A DNA stretch of 64,000 nt from positions 670,701 to 734,700 of the forward strand of contig NZ_JACYVI010000001.1 in assembly GCF_014842265.1 (NCBI RefSeq), read 5' to 3'. Positions 1 to 8,838 of this stretch are shown in pieces. Position 1 is the first letter of the stretch; the number at the start of each line of letters is the position of its first letter. This DNA is from Pseudomonas sp. CFBP 13711 (GTDB taxonomy: Bacteria > Pseudomonadota > Gammaproteobacteria > Pseudomonadales > Pseudomonadaceae). The translations under genes were made by a program, and so were the position numbers. The notes beneath the pieces were generated by a model that made no database searches, had not been told where the DNA came from, and saw only the letters and a list, made by a program, of their open reading frames with translations.

Positions 1-299
1 AACAGCGACACCGTGCCGACCGGCGTTTGAATCAACTGGGACGTCGTGCTGCTCGGTACAGGCAAGACATTGACCACCACCTGTGGCGTGCTCTGGCCGC
101 CGAACGTCGCGGTGAAGCTCTGAACGAAGCGATCCACATCCGCAGGCGCGACGTAGACGTGGGTGGTGTCGTATTGAGGCGCAACGGCCACGGCGGCGGA
201 CTGGGCAAAGGCAACGGTCGGTGCAACCGCGGCCGCCATCGGACCGGCCAGGCCGAACAGCGTGGCGGAAAGCATCAGGAATCTGGCGCGCATGAACAT
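1..299 (-). CDS. Secreted glyoxalase-like protein, 3' end beyond the window
   Basis: The minus strand reads from ATG at 299 (or 293) to the window edge without a stop, giving about 99 residues. The N-terminus is a clear signal peptide (MRARFLMLSATLFGLAG, ending near AFAQS), so the product should be periplasmic. The following stretch, with THVYVAPADVDRFVQSF and LIQTPVGTVSLF, resembles the first beta-alpha-beta unit of VOC-fold (glyoxalase/bleomycin resistance) proteins, where a His on the first strand usually binds metal. That assignment is from general fold similarity only. The C-terminal half is missing because of the window boundary, not a mutation. Confidence 0.55.
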   Translation of the reverse strand, partial: MFMRARFLMLSATLFGLAGPMAAAVAPTVAFAQSAAVAVAPQYDTTHVYVAPADVDRFVQSFTATFGGQSTPQVVVNVLPVPSSTTSQLIQTPVGTVSL

Positions 300-399
300 C
301 GTCTCCGGGCAAAAAGGGCAGAACGCAGGGTCCGCCGACTGGCCCCGGAGAGGATTGAATAGACGTGCTATTTGCCGGTTATGCCCTCGCGCGAGGCAT

Positions 400-435
400 A
401 AAAAAAGCGCCGCTGCACAGGGTGCAACGGCGCTT
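400..435 (-). terminator. Intrinsic terminator after lpxO
   Basis: A perfect or near-perfect inverted repeat (AAGCGCCG-TTGCAC / GTGCAG-CGGCGCTT on the minus strand) with a short loop is followed by a T run. It starts 16 bp after the lpxO stop and should end that transcript. Confidence 0.85.
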
Positions 436-450
436 GATAAAGCCGGGTTT

Positions 451-1389
451 TTAGCCGAACAGCCAGTAGCCCAGCAGCGTCAGCACGATCACTGCCAGCA
501 CCGGACGCAGGATGCGATAGGCCTTGGGGTTGGCGCGTTTGAACTGCTTGACCTTGCCACTGAAGCTGTTACTGAAGCGCTTGCTGAACGCATAGGCCTG
601 ATTGATCCCGCCAACGCGCTCATCATCGGTGTTCTGCGGCGCGGTGGCGCGACCGAGAAACGCGCTGACGCGGCGGTTGACCGCGGTCATGAAACGATTG
701 CTCAGCGGCCGCTCGATGTCGCAGAACAGAATCACGCGGGTGACGTCGGTTTCGTTCTTGACCCAGTGCACGTAGGTTTCATCGAACATCACGTCGTCAC
801 CGTCGCGCCAGGCGTAGACCTGACCGTCGACAAAGATGCGGCAATCGTCGGAGTTCGGCGTCGACAGGCCCAAGTGATAACGCAAGGAGCCGGCAAACGG
901 ATCGCGGTGCGGGTTCAAGTGACTGCCACCGGGCAACAGGGCGAACATCGCGCCTTTGACGTTGGGAATGCGGCTGACCAGTTCGACCGTCTTGGGGCAC
1001 AGCGCCTCGGCGGACGGCAGCGGTTTGTCGTACCACTTCAGGTAAAAACGCTTCCAGCCTTTCTTGAAGAACGACCCGAAACCCGCGTCGTTGTCCTTCG
1101 CGGCGGCACGGATATAGCCTTCGTCGAACAGGTGCATGGCTTCATCGCGGATGGTTTCCCAGTTGTCGCGCAGCACATCGAGCTCGGGAAACTTGCTGCG
1201 GTCCAGATAAGGCTTGGACGGCACGCTGGAGAAGAGGTACATCAAGGCGTTATACGGGGCGAACAGTGCGGAGTGATTCACGAACTGGCGCAATACCGGC
1301 AAACGCGCCTTGCCGCGCAGATGCACGTACAGCGTGCTGCCGACAAACAGCAGCAGAATCGCCGCTTTGACAGCAAAAGAAAGGGTCAT
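451..1389 (-). CDS. lpxO: Lipid A 2-hydroxylase LpxO (aspartyl/asparaginyl beta-hydroxylase family)
   Basis: A 312-residue Fe(II)/2-oxoglutarate dioxygenase of the Asp/Asn beta-hydroxylase fold. Known LpxO enzymes hydroxylate the C2 of a secondary lauroyl chain of lipid A at the cytoplasmic face of the inner membrane. An N-terminal membrane helix (residues 4-22) and a C-terminal one (about 296-310) flank the catalytic domain. The iron triad is visible as H161-x-D163 (NPHRDPF) and H208 (YVHWV). The start has a good purine-rich site (GGAGAG) just upstream. It stands alone with its own terminator. With eptA at 23717 the window carries two lipid A modification genes, which commonly affect cationic peptide resistance. 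Confidence 0.9.
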   Translation of the reverse strand: MTLSFAVKAAILLLFVGSTLYVHLRGKARLPVLRQFVNHSALFAPYNALMYLFSSVPSKPYLDRSKFPELDVLRDNWETIRDEAMHLFDEGYIRAAAKDNDAGFGSFFKKGWKRFYLKWYDKPLPSAEALCPKTVELVSRIPNVKGAMFALLPGGSHLNPHRDPFAGSLRYHLGLSTPNSDDCRIFVDGQVYAWRDGDDVMFDETYVHWVKNETDVTRVILFCDIERPLSNRFMTAVNRRVSAFLGRATAPQNTDDERVGGINQAYAFSKRFSNSFSGKVKQFKRANPKAYRILRPVLAVIVLTLLGYWLFG

Positions 1390-1547
1390 GAAACTCTCCT
1401 TGGAACAGGGCCGAACCGCGCGGCCCGAAGCTTACGCTGCTGAAACCGCCGCCGGATGACCTGGGACAATCTTCCGGCGGGTTTCGAATGGCGGCCATCA
1501 TAAGCCTTAGTCCGCCGGGTAAAAAGCCGAAGCAGCCGCCAACACGA

Positions 1548-2522
1548 CTATTGGGTCAGCTCGCGTTCAGTAAACAGGTCGCTGAAGAGCATGCTCGACA
1601 GGTAGCGCTCGCCCGAATCCGGCAGCACCACCACGATCGTCTTGCCCTGCATTTCCGGCTTCTCGGCCATCCGCACCGCTGCGTGCATGGCGGCACCACA
1701 GGAAATACCGCAGAGAATCCCCTCCTCCTGCATCAGGCGCAGGGCCATGGCCTTGGCTTCTTCGTCACTCACCAGTTCGACGCGGTCGACAATCGAGAGG
1801 TCGAGGTTTTTCGGGATGAAACCCGCGCCAATGCCCTGAATCTTGTGGGGGCTGGGTTTGATCTCTTCACCGGCCATCGCCTGGGTGATGATCGGCGAGC
1901 CCATGGGTTCGACAGCCACCGAGATAATCGGCTTGCCCATGGCGTGCTTGATGTAGCGCGAGACCCCGGTGATCGTGCCGCCGGTGCCGACGCCCGCAAC
2001 CAGCACGTCGATAGCGCCGTCGGTGTCGTTCCAGATTTCCGGGCCGGTGGTTTTCTCGTGAATGGCCGGGTTGGCCGGGTTCTCGAACTGCGCCGGCATG
2101 AAGTACGTGGCGAAGTCACTGGCAAGCAACTCCTCGGCCTTGGCGATGGAGCCTTTCATGCCCAGCGCCGGCTCGGTCAGCACCAGTTCGGCGCCCAGGG
2201 CCTTGAGCACTTTGCGCCGCTCTATACTCATGGAGGCCGGCATGGTCAGTGTCAGCTTGTAGCCACGGGCTGCGGCAACAAAGGCCAGGCCGATGCCGGT
2301 GTTGCCAGAAGTGGGTTCGACGATGGTCATGCCAGGCTTGAGTTTGCCGCTGCTTTCGGCGTCCCAGATCATGTTCGCGCCGATCCGGCACTTGACGGAG
2401 TACCCCGGATTACGCCCCTCGATCTTGGCCAGGATAGTGACCCCGCGCGGCGCGATTCGGTTGATCTGCACCAGTGGCGTGTTGCCGATGGAATGGGCGT
2501 TATCTGCGTAAATACGGCTCAT
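1548..2522 (-). CDS. cysK: Cysteine synthase A (O-acetylserine sulfhydrylase)
   Basis: This 324-residue PLP enzyme makes L-cysteine from O-acetyl-L-serine and sulfide in the cytosol. The PLP lysine is K44 in NPGYSVKCR, the substrate loop is TSGNTG (71-76), and the phosphate-binding loop is GTGGT (179-183). Length and motifs match CysK rather than CysM or cystathionine beta-synthase, which have different lysine contexts. It is divergent from the DUF748 gene with about 125 bp between them, and lpxO follows on the same strand after 158 bp; since lpxO has its own terminator, the two are probably separate units. Confidence 0.95.
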   Translation of the reverse strand: MSRIYADNAHSIGNTPLVQINRIAPRGVTILAKIEGRNPGYSVKCRIGANMIWDAESSGKLKPGMTIVEPTSGNTGIGLAFVAAARGYKLTLTMPASMSIERRKVLKALGAELVLTEPALGMKGSIAKAEELLASDFATYFMPAQFENPANPAIHEKTTGPEIWNDTDGAIDVLVAGVGTGGTITGVSRYIKHAMGKPIISVAVEPMGSPIITQAMAGEEIKPSPHKIQGIGAGFIPKNLDLSIVDRVELVSDEEAKAMALRLMQEEGILCGISCGAAMHAAVRMAEKPEMQGKTIVVVLPDSGERYLSSMLFSDLFTERELTQ

Positions 2523-2648
2523 GACCGGGTCCTTGTGCAGGTTTGGAAAAGCTCAAAGCCTATGCCTTGAGCCGGTGCAACGTCCAGTCGAAGCGAACCG
2601 ATCACATCGCCAGCAGTCAACAAAACTACGTCACTGGAGGGTGGAGAC

Positions 2649-3722
2649 ATGAAACGTCGTTACAGCTGGCCGTTATGGACAATTGTTGGCTTGGTGGTGT
2701 TGCTGATCGCAGTCCACATCGCGCTGCCCTACGTGGTGCGCAATTACCTCAATGAAAAACTCGCCGACATGGGCGACTACCGCGGTCAGGTCACCGATGT
2801 GGACCTGGCCCTGTGGCGCGGGGCGTACCGCATCAATGGCCTGAAAATCGTCAAGGTCGACGGCAAGGTGCCCGTCCCGCTGCTGAATGCGCCGGTCATC
2901 GACCTCGCTGTCAGCTGGCACTCGCTGTGGTACGACCATGCCGTGGTCGCCGAGGTCGCATTTGTCAGTCCTGAACTCAACTTCGTCGACGGTGGCCCGG
3001 ACAAGCGCCAGTCCCAGACCGGTGCGGGCACTGACTGGCGCGCTCAGCTGGACAAGCTGCTGCCGATCACCCTCAACGAGATGCGCATTCAGGACGGCAA
3101 GATCACGTTCAGCAATTTCAACTCGACGCCGAAGGTAAAAATCGATGCCGACAACATCAACGCCAGCATCTATAACCTGACCAACGTCGAAGACAAGGCC
3201 GGCAAGCGCGATGCCCGTTTCGAGGGCAAGGCCATGCTGCTGGGCCACGCGCCACTGGAAAGCACCGCGACGTTCGACCCGTTCAGCCTGGAGGACTTTG
3301 ACTTCAAGCTGCGCGCGACCGGCATTCAGCTCAAGCGCCTGAACGACTTCGCCTCTGCGTACGGCAAATTCGACTTCAACGCAGGCGACGGCGATGTGGT
3401 CATCGAAGCCCAGGCCACCAATGGCCAACTCAGTGGCTACATCAAACCGCTGCTGCGCAATGTGGATGTATTTGATTGGCAGCAGGACGTCGAGAACCAG
3501 AACAAAGGCTTCTTCCGATCGATCTGGGAAGCCGTGGTCGGCGGCAGCGAAACAGTGCTCAAGAACCAAGGGAAAAACCAGTTTGCCACCCGCGTCGAAC
3601 TCAGCGGCAGTGTTCACAAACAGGACATCAATGCGTTCGAGGCGTTTTTGCAGATCCTGCGCAATGCGTTCATAAAGGCGTTCAACACGCGCTACGACAG
3701 CGGCAAAAGTGAGGCGAAGTAA
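2649..3722 (+). CDS. DUF748 / AsmA-like envelope protein
   Basis: A 357-residue protein with one N-terminal signal anchor (residues 8-27, WPLWTIVGLVVLLIAVHIAL) followed by a long soluble region with the beta-rich pattern of DUF748/AsmA-like proteins (for example LALWRGAYRINGLKIVK and VSWHSLWYDHAVVAEV). Families of this type are periplasmic, anchored in the inner membrane, and have been linked to lipid transport between membranes. The ATG is preceded by a strong GGAGG (2637-2641). No catalytic residues are expected. The family call is good; the specific role is unknown. Confidence 0.8.
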   Translation: MKRRYSWPLWTIVGLVVLLIAVHIALPYVVRNYLNEKLADMGDYRGQVTDVDLALWRGAYRINGLKIVKVDGKVPVPLLNAPVIDLAVSWHSLWYDHAVVAEVAFVSPELNFVDGGPDKRQSQTGAGTDWRAQLDKLLPITLNEMRIQDGKITFSNFNSTPKVKIDADNINASIYNLTNVEDKAGKRDARFEGKAMLLGHAPLESTATFDPFSLEDFDFKLRATGIQLKRLNDFASAYGKFDFNAGDGDVVIEAQATNGQLSGYIKPLLRNVDVFDWQQDVENQNKGFFRSIWEAVVGGSETVLKNQGKNQFATRVELSGSVHKQDINAFEAFLQILRNAFIKAFNTRYDSGKSEAK

Positions 3723-3803
3723 GCCGGCCATTTCCTACGTAAATGGAGCCAGATCGCGAGCGTTGTGTCGGATGGATCATCGTTGACACTACGCCGTCCT
3801 GGC

Positions 3804-4361
3804 TCACTGGTCATCTTCACCGGTGCCTTTGTTGGCGCCGCTCGCCTCGTCTACACCGCTTCCTGTGCCAACACCATAGGCCGCACGCTTCTCGGCCAGC
3901 AACACGCCGTTCTCTGGCTGACTCTGCAACGCATCCCATCCCAGACACGCCAGCGCCAGGGTGCGCGGTGCCGCCTCGCTGCCGTTGGTGTAGCGGGTGA
4001 TGCTGCGCGTGCTGACGCCCAGCGCTTCAGCCGCCATGGCCAGCGGCAAGCCGGTGCGCGCACGCCAGCCGATGAATATCCGCGTGTTCTCGTCGGTAGC
4101 GGCCTGGGCCTTGGCATCCAGGTAAAGGGTGTCGGCGCCGATCTGGATGTCGGGCTCGGACCACTCGACGGTCCAGCCGTCGTCGCCGATCTGCGCCTGC
4201 TTGAACACGTTCGGATCCTTGAGCGGTTGCAGCCCCGGAAATGCAGCGATGTCGCTGCTCAGGTCGAGAACGTATTTCACGTCGTTGATAAATGTCAGCG
4301 CCAATTTTTGGTGAGCCAGCGCCTCTACGGTCTTGAGGCGTGGACGTTTCATGGATGCCAT
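3804..4361 (-). CDS. DUF2442 protein with C-terminal HTH, probable antitoxin/regulator
   Basis: About 185 residues from ATG 4361. The first 85 residues look like a DUF2442 domain (VKYVLDLSSDIAAFPGLQPL), and residues about 105-150 form a helix-turn-helix (MAAEALGVSTRSITRYTNG). It overlaps the end of the DUF4160 gene by 13 bp. I chose ATG 4361 because a GGAGG lies about 10 nt upstream; ATG 4352, which makes an ATGA overlap, is possible. DUF4160/DUF2442 pairs are widely regarded as type II toxin-antitoxin-like, and the HTH would let this partner bind the palindrome at 4588-4612. Activity as an antitoxin is inference. Confidence 0.7.
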   Translation of the reverse strand: MASMKRPRLKTVEALAHQKLALTFINDVKYVLDLSSDIAAFPGLQPLKDPNVFKQAQIGDDGWTVEWSEPDIQIGADTLYLDAKAQAATDENTRIFIGWRARTGLPLAMAAEALGVSTRSITRYTNGSEAAPRTLALACLGWDALQSQPENGVLLAEKRAAYGVGTGSGVDEASGANKGTGEDDQ

Positions 4362-4579
4362 CGTTTCCATTCCTCCAGCAGTTCTGTTTGGTGGGCCCTT
4401 ACCCATTCGAGCGCCTCCCTGAGTACGGCGGCCGGGGCGTGGCCGAGCATGGGTTCAACCAACTGCAGACAGATCAACACATCCAGCCCGCCACCGGTGA
4501 GGTGCACGTGAGGCGGCAGGTGATCCTTTTCCCGCAGTTGAATCCAGTATTTGTCCCTGAATCTGTATTTAGTAGACAT
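4349..4579 (-). CDS. DUF4160 protein, putative toxin of a TA-like pair
   Basis: A 76-residue basic protein starting MSTKYRFRDKYWIQ, with the DUF4160 signature HLPPHVHLTGGG. Longer in-frame readings need a TTG start inside the upstream palindrome, so ATG 4579 is preferred, although its ribosome site is poor. DUF4160 proteins are typically found directly upstream of DUF2442 partners, exactly as here. Function is not established in the family; a toxin or nucleic-acid-binding role is often proposed. The next upstream feature is a perfect inverted repeat that probably serves as the pair's operator. Confidence 0.7.
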   Translation of the reverse strand: MSTKYRFRDKYWIQLREKDHLPPHVHLTGGGLDVLICLQLVEPMLGHAPAAVLREALEWVRAHQTELLEEWKRWHP

Positions 4580-4587
4580 GCGCTGCA

Positions 4588-4612
4588 AGGTATCGCTATT
4601 TTGGCGATACCT
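4588..4612 (-). promoter_or_regulatory. Inverted-repeat operator of the DUF4160/DUF2442 pair
   Basis: A perfect 9-bp inverted repeat (AGGTATCGC ... GCGATACCT, 7-bp spacer TATTTTG) ends 9 nt upstream of the DUF4160 start. Position and form match autoregulatory operators of toxin-antitoxin loci, where the HTH partner represses its own promoter. Binding is inferred. Confidence 0.6.
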
Positions 4613-4785
4613 CAACGGTCGTTACAATTTTTAGCCGGTCAGGTCGTGACGCCCCATTCAGATACTGAATAAAGCGTCTGCGTTCACAGTGGCGCGGGGT
4701 GCGCGGTATAGTCGCTGCACTCTTTGCGCCCTATCTTGCGCGGTTAAGGCCTACGGCCTGTTCGCGCTGTTCGAGGATTTACCCG

Positions 4786-5631
4786 ATGAAATTCGAAGGC
4801 ACCCACGCCTACGTCGCCACCGACGATCTGAAGCTTGCGGTCAATGCCGCCATAACCCTGGAGCGCCCGCTGCTGGTCAAGGGCGAGCCCGGCACCGGCA
4901 AGACCATGCTCGCCGAGCAACTGGCCGAATCCTTCGGCGCCCGGCTGATCACCTGGCACATCAAATCGACCACCAAGGCGCACCAAGGCCTCTACGAGTA
5001 CGACGCGGTCAGCCGCCTGCGCGACTCGCAACTGGGCGTCGACAAAGTCCACGACGTTCGTAATTACCTGAAGAAGGGCAAGCTCTGGGAAGCCTTTGAA
5101 TCCGAAGAGCGGGTGATTCTGTTGATCGACGAGATCGACAAGGCGGACATCGAATTCCCCAACGACCTGCTGCAAGAACTCGACAAAATGGAGTTCTACG
5201 TTTACGAGATCGACGAGACGATCAAAGCCAAAAAGCGCCCGATCATCATCATTACGTCCAACAACGAAAAAGAGCTGCCGGACGCGTTTCTGCGCCGCTG
5301 CTTCTTTCACTACATCGCGTTTCCCGATCGCGCCACGCTGCAGAAGATCGTCGACGTGCATTACCCGAACATCAAGAAGGACCTGGTCAGCGAAGCACTG
5401 GACGTGTTCTTCGATGTGCGCAAAGTCCCGGGCCTGAAGAAAAAACCCTCGACCTCCGAACTGGTGGACTGGCTCAAATTACTGATGGCCGACAACATCG
5501 GCGAAGCGGTACTGCGCGAGCGCGACCCCACCAAAGCCATCCCGCCGCTGGCCGGCGCGCTGGTCAAGAACGAGCAGGACGTGCAGCTGTTAGAGCGTCT
5601 GGCGTTCATGAGCCGTCGCGGCAATCGCTGA
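4786..5631 (+). CDS. MoxR-type AAA+ ATPase
   Basis: A 281-residue AAA+ ATPase starting MKFEGTHAYV, with GAGGA about 10 nt before the ATG; the reading frame is open further upstream but without a credible start. Walker A is GEPGTGKT (33-40), Walker B is ILLIDEIDKAD (D115/E116), and sensor 1 is IIITSNN. This is the MoxR/CoxD group, which works with VWA-domain partners as a chaperone for metal-cofactor or complex assembly. The VWA partner follows 45 bp downstream on the same strand, so the two are almost surely one operon. The client of this pair is not evident from the neighbourhood. Confidence 0.85.
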   Translation: MKFEGTHAYVATDDLKLAVNAAITLERPLLVKGEPGTGKTMLAEQLAESFGARLITWHIKSTTKAHQGLYEYDAVSRLRDSQLGVDKVHDVRNYLKKGKLWEAFESEERVILLIDEIDKADIEFPNDLLQELDKMEFYVYEIDETIKAKKRPIIIITSNNEKELPDAFLRRCFFHYIAFPDRATLQKIVDVHYPNIKKDLVSEALDVFFDVRKVPGLKKKPSTSELVDWLKLLMADNIGEAVLRERDPTKAIPPLAGALVKNEQDVQLLERLAFMSRRGNR

Positions 5632-5676
5632 GCCTTTTTGGTCAAGCTTATTTAGATCAAGCGCGGGACGCCGACT

Positions 5677-6855
5677 ATGTTGCTCAACCTGTTCAACGAA
5701 ATGCGCGCTGCCAAAGTGCCGGTTTCGTTGCGTGAACTGCTCGACCTCATCAACGAGCTGAAGCAGCGTGTGACGTTCGCTGACATGGACGAGTTCTATT
5801 ACCTGTCGCGCACGATTCTGGTGAAGGACGAGCGCCATTTCGACAAGTTCGACCGGGCGTTCGGCGCGTACTTCAATGGCCTGGAAAAGCTCGACGATCA
5901 CCTGCAGGCGTTGATCCCCGAAGACTGGCTGCGCAAGGAATTCGAGCGCTCGCTGACCGCTGAAGAGCGCGCGCAGATCCAGTCCCTGGGCGGCCTGGAC
6001 AAGCTGATTGAAGAATTCAAGAAGCGTCTGGAAGAGCAAAAGGAGCGCCACGCCGGCGGCAATAAATGGATCGGCACCGGCGGCACCAGCCCGTTCGGCT
6101 CGGGCGGTTACAACCCCGAGGGAATTCGGGTGGGCGACGCCGGCCAGCGTCAGGGCAAGGCCGCGAAGGTCTGGGATCAGCGCGAGTACAAGAACCTTGA
6201 TGATGGGGTTGAGTTGGGCACGCGCAATATTAAAGTGGCCCTGCGGCGCCTGCGCAAATTCGCACGCCAGGGTGCGGCAGACGAACTGGACATCGATGGC
6301 ACGATCGACCACACCGCCCGCGACGCCGGCCTGCTGAACATCCAGATGCGCCCGGAACGCCGCAACACCATCAAGCTGTTGCTGCTGTTCGACATCGGCG
6401 GCTCGATGGACGCCCATGTGAAGATCTGCGAAGAACTGTTCTCGGCCTGCAAGACCGAGTTCAAGCACATGGAGTATTTCTACTTCCACAACTTCGTTTA
6501 CGAATCGGTGTGGAAGAACAACCAGCGCCGCACCTCCGAGCGCACCGCCACTCAGGACCTGCTGCATAAATACGGCGCGGATTACAAAGTGATCTTCATC
6601 GGAGACGCCGCCATGGCGCCCTACGAAATCACCCAACCGGGCGGCAGCGTCGAGCACTGGAACGAAGAAGCAGGCTATGTCTGGATGCAGCGCTTCATGG
6701 CCAAATTCAAGAAGATCATCTGGATCAATCCGTACCCCAAAGACGCCTGGGCCTACACCACCTCCACCAACATCGTGCGGGACTTGATCGAAGACCAGAT
6801 GTACCCGCTGACCCTGCGGGGGCTGGAGGAAGGGATGCGGTATCTGGCGAAGTGA
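5677..6855 (+). CDS. VWA domain-containing CoxE-like protein
   Basis: A 392-residue soluble protein and partner of the upstream MoxR ATPase. The N-terminal 120 residues are helical and charged; a glycine-rich linker follows (TGGTSPFGSGGYNP, about 135-150). The VWA domain begins near residue 230 with its metal site in LLFDIGGSMDAH. The usual MIDAS motif is DxSxS; here it reads D239-I-G-G-S243, a substitution seen in the CoxE-like group, so metal binding may be altered. Later VWA landmarks include VIFIGDAAMAPYE. Probable role: an adaptor that delivers the MoxR ATPase to a client. Confidence 0.85.
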   Translation: MLLNLFNEMRAAKVPVSLRELLDLINELKQRVTFADMDEFYYLSRTILVKDERHFDKFDRAFGAYFNGLEKLDDHLQALIPEDWLRKEFERSLTAEERAQIQSLGGLDKLIEEFKKRLEEQKERHAGGNKWIGTGGTSPFGSGGYNPEGIRVGDAGQRQGKAAKVWDQREYKNLDDGVELGTRNIKVALRRLRKFARQGAADELDIDGTIDHTARDAGLLNIQMRPERRNTIKLLLLFDIGGSMDAHVKICEELFSACKTEFKHMEYFYFHNFVYESVWKNNQRRTSERTATQDLLHKYGADYKVIFIGDAAMAPYEITQPGGSVEHWNEEAGYVWMQRFMAKFKKIIWINPYPKDAWAYTTSTNIVRDLIEDQMYPLTLRGLEEGMRYLAK

Positions 6856-7178
6856 TGCTGAGACCGTAAGAGCGTGGCTCGTCCCGCGATCGGCGGCGCA
6901 GTCGTCGTGAAACCGGATTGTGCGGTACATCAGGCTGAAGGCCTTCATCGAGTCATAGGCCGCATCGCGCACATATACGCTCTCACCGAATGAGAACGTA
7001 TATGTTTTTACATCCTCGGCATTGACATGGACTGCAGGTAGCTGATTACGTCATTTCATCAGTTAAGAATTAACTGATCATCGCAGCCTAACAAAGCGAG
7101 TTAGCCACTGTACTAAACGGAAAACATTCCGGCGATTACGGCTGTTTGATATTTAGAAAACAATAAATGGAATTGACA
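6856..7178. other. Intergenic region with hairpin and degenerate REP
   Basis: This 323-bp gap holds no convincing gene. Around 6878-6912 it carries CGCGATCGGCG-type sequence resembling a worn REP half like the one at 45065-45154. A terminator-like hairpin follows at 6971-7009. From about 7040 onward the DNA becomes A/T-richer and leads into the unrecognised secreted gene. Confidence 0.5.
6971..7009 (+). terminator. Hairpin with T run, probable terminator of the moxR-VWA operon
   Basis: ACATATACGCTCTC (6971-6984) pairs with GAGAACGTATATGT (6992-7005) with one mismatch, and TTTTT follows. It lies about 115 bp after the VWA stop. Confidence 0.6.
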
Positions 7179-8111
7179 ATGAAGAACAATACATCCAAAA
7201 CAACTGCCCTGCACATGGCAGTGATGTTGACATTCATCGGCTTCAGCAGCGGACCAGCAGGTGCAATGGGATTTTTTGGTGCGGAACAAAATAAGCCGCT
7301 CAACCTTGAGATGAGCGATCTCATTACAGCAATGAGTGGCGAACCACCTGTAGAAATTTTAAAAGCCGCCGAACCTAAAATCATGGAGCTACCCGACAAA
7401 CTAACGCGCGTGTTTGGCAGAACCAATAACGAGAATGAAAAAGTGCACTATAGCTTCACAGCTGCTCGCGGGCAGAGGGTTATGATTTACAACTTACCCA
7501 CTAGAGCCGAGGGACCGGATTGGAACGTCGAGTACAAAATTGATAAAGATTGGATTCAGGTACCGGCCAAGCACAGCTTCATATCCTCGGAGCTGCCACC
7601 CAACCAGAAAGTTCTAATGAGAATTTCCAGATCTCTTGGCATGACTATGGAGACTGGCGACAGTTATGTGGTGGAGTTCGGCTCAGCGCCTTATATCGAC
7701 AGGAAAAGAACTGTACTCTCTGGAGATTACCAATGGTTTCTACCCTATTTTCACGACCATTTCTTTAGACACTCGTTGAGCTGGAGAACTTTGGTAACGG
7801 ACTCAAAAGGACACCCAGTGGAGGGCGCAATGGTCCACCTCGTCCTGAACCCCGATGAGCACCAACCCCACAAATTAACGATCAAAGAATACATCACCGA
7901 TCCCTCAGGTTATATCTCTGGCAATATGAGATTCGACGATTGCATCGGTAGAAACACAACCCCTCCCTTCACCGAAGCCCTCAACAGCGGACTAAAATGG
8001 AGGGCCACCTATAACACTGGATACTGGAGTTTCTCTGTCAGAGGGAATGATATCGGCGGTCTTGAAACATCGCCCTTAACGCAAATGTGCTCAGCCACCA
8101 CCGTTCGATAA
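7179..8111 (+). CDS. Unrecognised secreted protein with PPC-like and Ig-like parts
   Basis: About 310 residues from ATG 7179 (the ATG at 7167 has no ribosome site). A signal peptide is clear (ALHMAVMLTFIGFSSGPAGA, cleavage near residue 29). Residues about 85-170 (VHYSFTAARGQRVMIYNL, then VLMRISRS and YVVEFGSAP) read like a bacterial pre-peptidase C-terminal beta-sandwich. Residues about 195-245 (WRTLVTDSKGHPVEGAMVHL ... DPSGYISG) resemble an Ig/carboxypeptidase-regulatory domain. No catalytic motif was recognised. Codon use is clearly more A/T-rich than its neighbours, suggesting horizontal gain. A terminator lies just after the stop. I do not recognise the family. Confidence 0.75.
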   Translation: MKNNTSKTTALHMAVMLTFIGFSSGPAGAMGFFGAEQNKPLNLEMSDLITAMSGEPPVEILKAAEPKIMELPDKLTRVFGRTNNENEKVHYSFTAARGQRVMIYNLPTRAEGPDWNVEYKIDKDWIQVPAKHSFISSELPPNQKVLMRISRSLGMTMETGDSYVVEFGSAPYIDRKRTVLSGDYQWFLPYFHDHFFRHSLSWRTLVTDSKGHPVEGAMVHLVLNPDEHQPHKLTIKEYITDPSGYISGNMRFDDCIGRNTTPPFTEALNSGLKWRATYNTGYWSFSVRGNDIGGLETSPLTQMCSATTVR

Positions 8112-8120
8112 CTTCCGCCG

Positions 8121-8154
8121 AACCCAGTAGGATCAAGCTGTGCTACTGGGTTTT
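8121..8154 (+). terminator. Terminator between convergent genes
   Basis: AACCCAGTAG (8121-8130) and CTACTGGGTT (8143-8152) form a perfect 10-bp stem followed by TT. It overlaps the last codons of the convergent gene at 8133, so the stem is partly coding on the other strand. Confidence 0.65.
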
Positions 8155-8732
8155 CCGCCTGCTGGCGAAAAAAACCTCGCATACTTTGCGTCCAACCCTT
8201 CCAACGTTCGATGAACGATTCCTGCCAAAATGAATATGTATTCCCGTGCCGCTCCACTGAGTGCTTTATCCTCATTCATCAAGCTGTACAGAACGCTCTC
8301 TTCCTGCTGCGCCAGCTCAAAACCTAACCCAACCGGTTTAATTAAACCTGCCTCATCAATGGAAAAGGTGAAGGCCTTTCTTGCCAACTCTGAGTTGTTA
8401 TGCTCAAGCTTTGCTTTTAAAGCGTCTCGCATGCCTTCCATGTCCGTCGCCAGCAATTCAGCTGCCCGGCTGCGAGCATCCAGCTTTACCTGTTCGCGAA
8501 ACTCCCAAGGACTCAGGGACCTAAAGAAAACACCGCCATCACCAGACGGTCTCAGCGCTCCATCAAGCTTGACTTCATGATATTCAACGTCCGGTGCAGG
8601 GGCCTTGAGCACTGCAGCCTGCGTCTGCTCTGTTCCGGAATCGAGTAGCACCTCCCGTTTTATCGTGTCGTTAGTAGTCTCAACACCCCGCGGGGAAGAG
8701 TGATTTTGATTGACGACCAATGTCAGGTCCAT
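8133..8732 (-). CDS. Unrecognised soluble protein
   Basis: A 199-residue protein without signal peptide or membrane segment. The first 60 residues are polar and probably disordered; the rest is helical and charged (EFREQVKLDARSRAAELLA, ELAQQEESVLYSLMNEDKAL). The start ATG has GAGGTG-type purines upstream (GATATGAGGTGCAGAT). I could not place it in a family. It is convergent with the secreted gene at 7179 and separated by a shared terminator. I looked for an HrpL box upstream and found none. Codon use is intermediate, and the pair may be an acquired cassette. Confidence 0.65.
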   Translation of the reverse strand: MDLTLVVNQNHSSPRGVETTNDTIKREVLLDSGTEQTQAAVLKAPAPDVEYHEVKLDGALRPSGDGGVFFRSLSPWEFREQVKLDARSRAAELLATDMEGMRDALKAKLEHNNSELARKAFTFSIDEAGLIKPVGLGFELAQQEESVLYSLMNEDKALSGAAREYIFILAGIVHRTLEGLDAKYARFFSPAGGKPSSTA

Positions 8733-8838
8733 ATCTGCACCTCATATCAAGAACACATGAAGTGCTTAACGACCCTCGCTCGAAAATAATGACCTCTTAA
8801 TCCTGACCAGAATTTCTGATAACTACGTAGGACATAAG

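Noticed and set aside
262..1443. Long plus-strand open frame of 393 codons
   Set aside because: It lies antisense to lpxO and the secreted glyoxalase-like gene; its translation is basic and low in family-like motifs, as expected for the opposite strand of GC-rich coding DNA.
5590..6972. Minus-strand frame of 460 codons across the VWA gene
   Set aside because: Antisense shadow of a well-supported VWA-domain gene; no ribosome site or recognisable domain.
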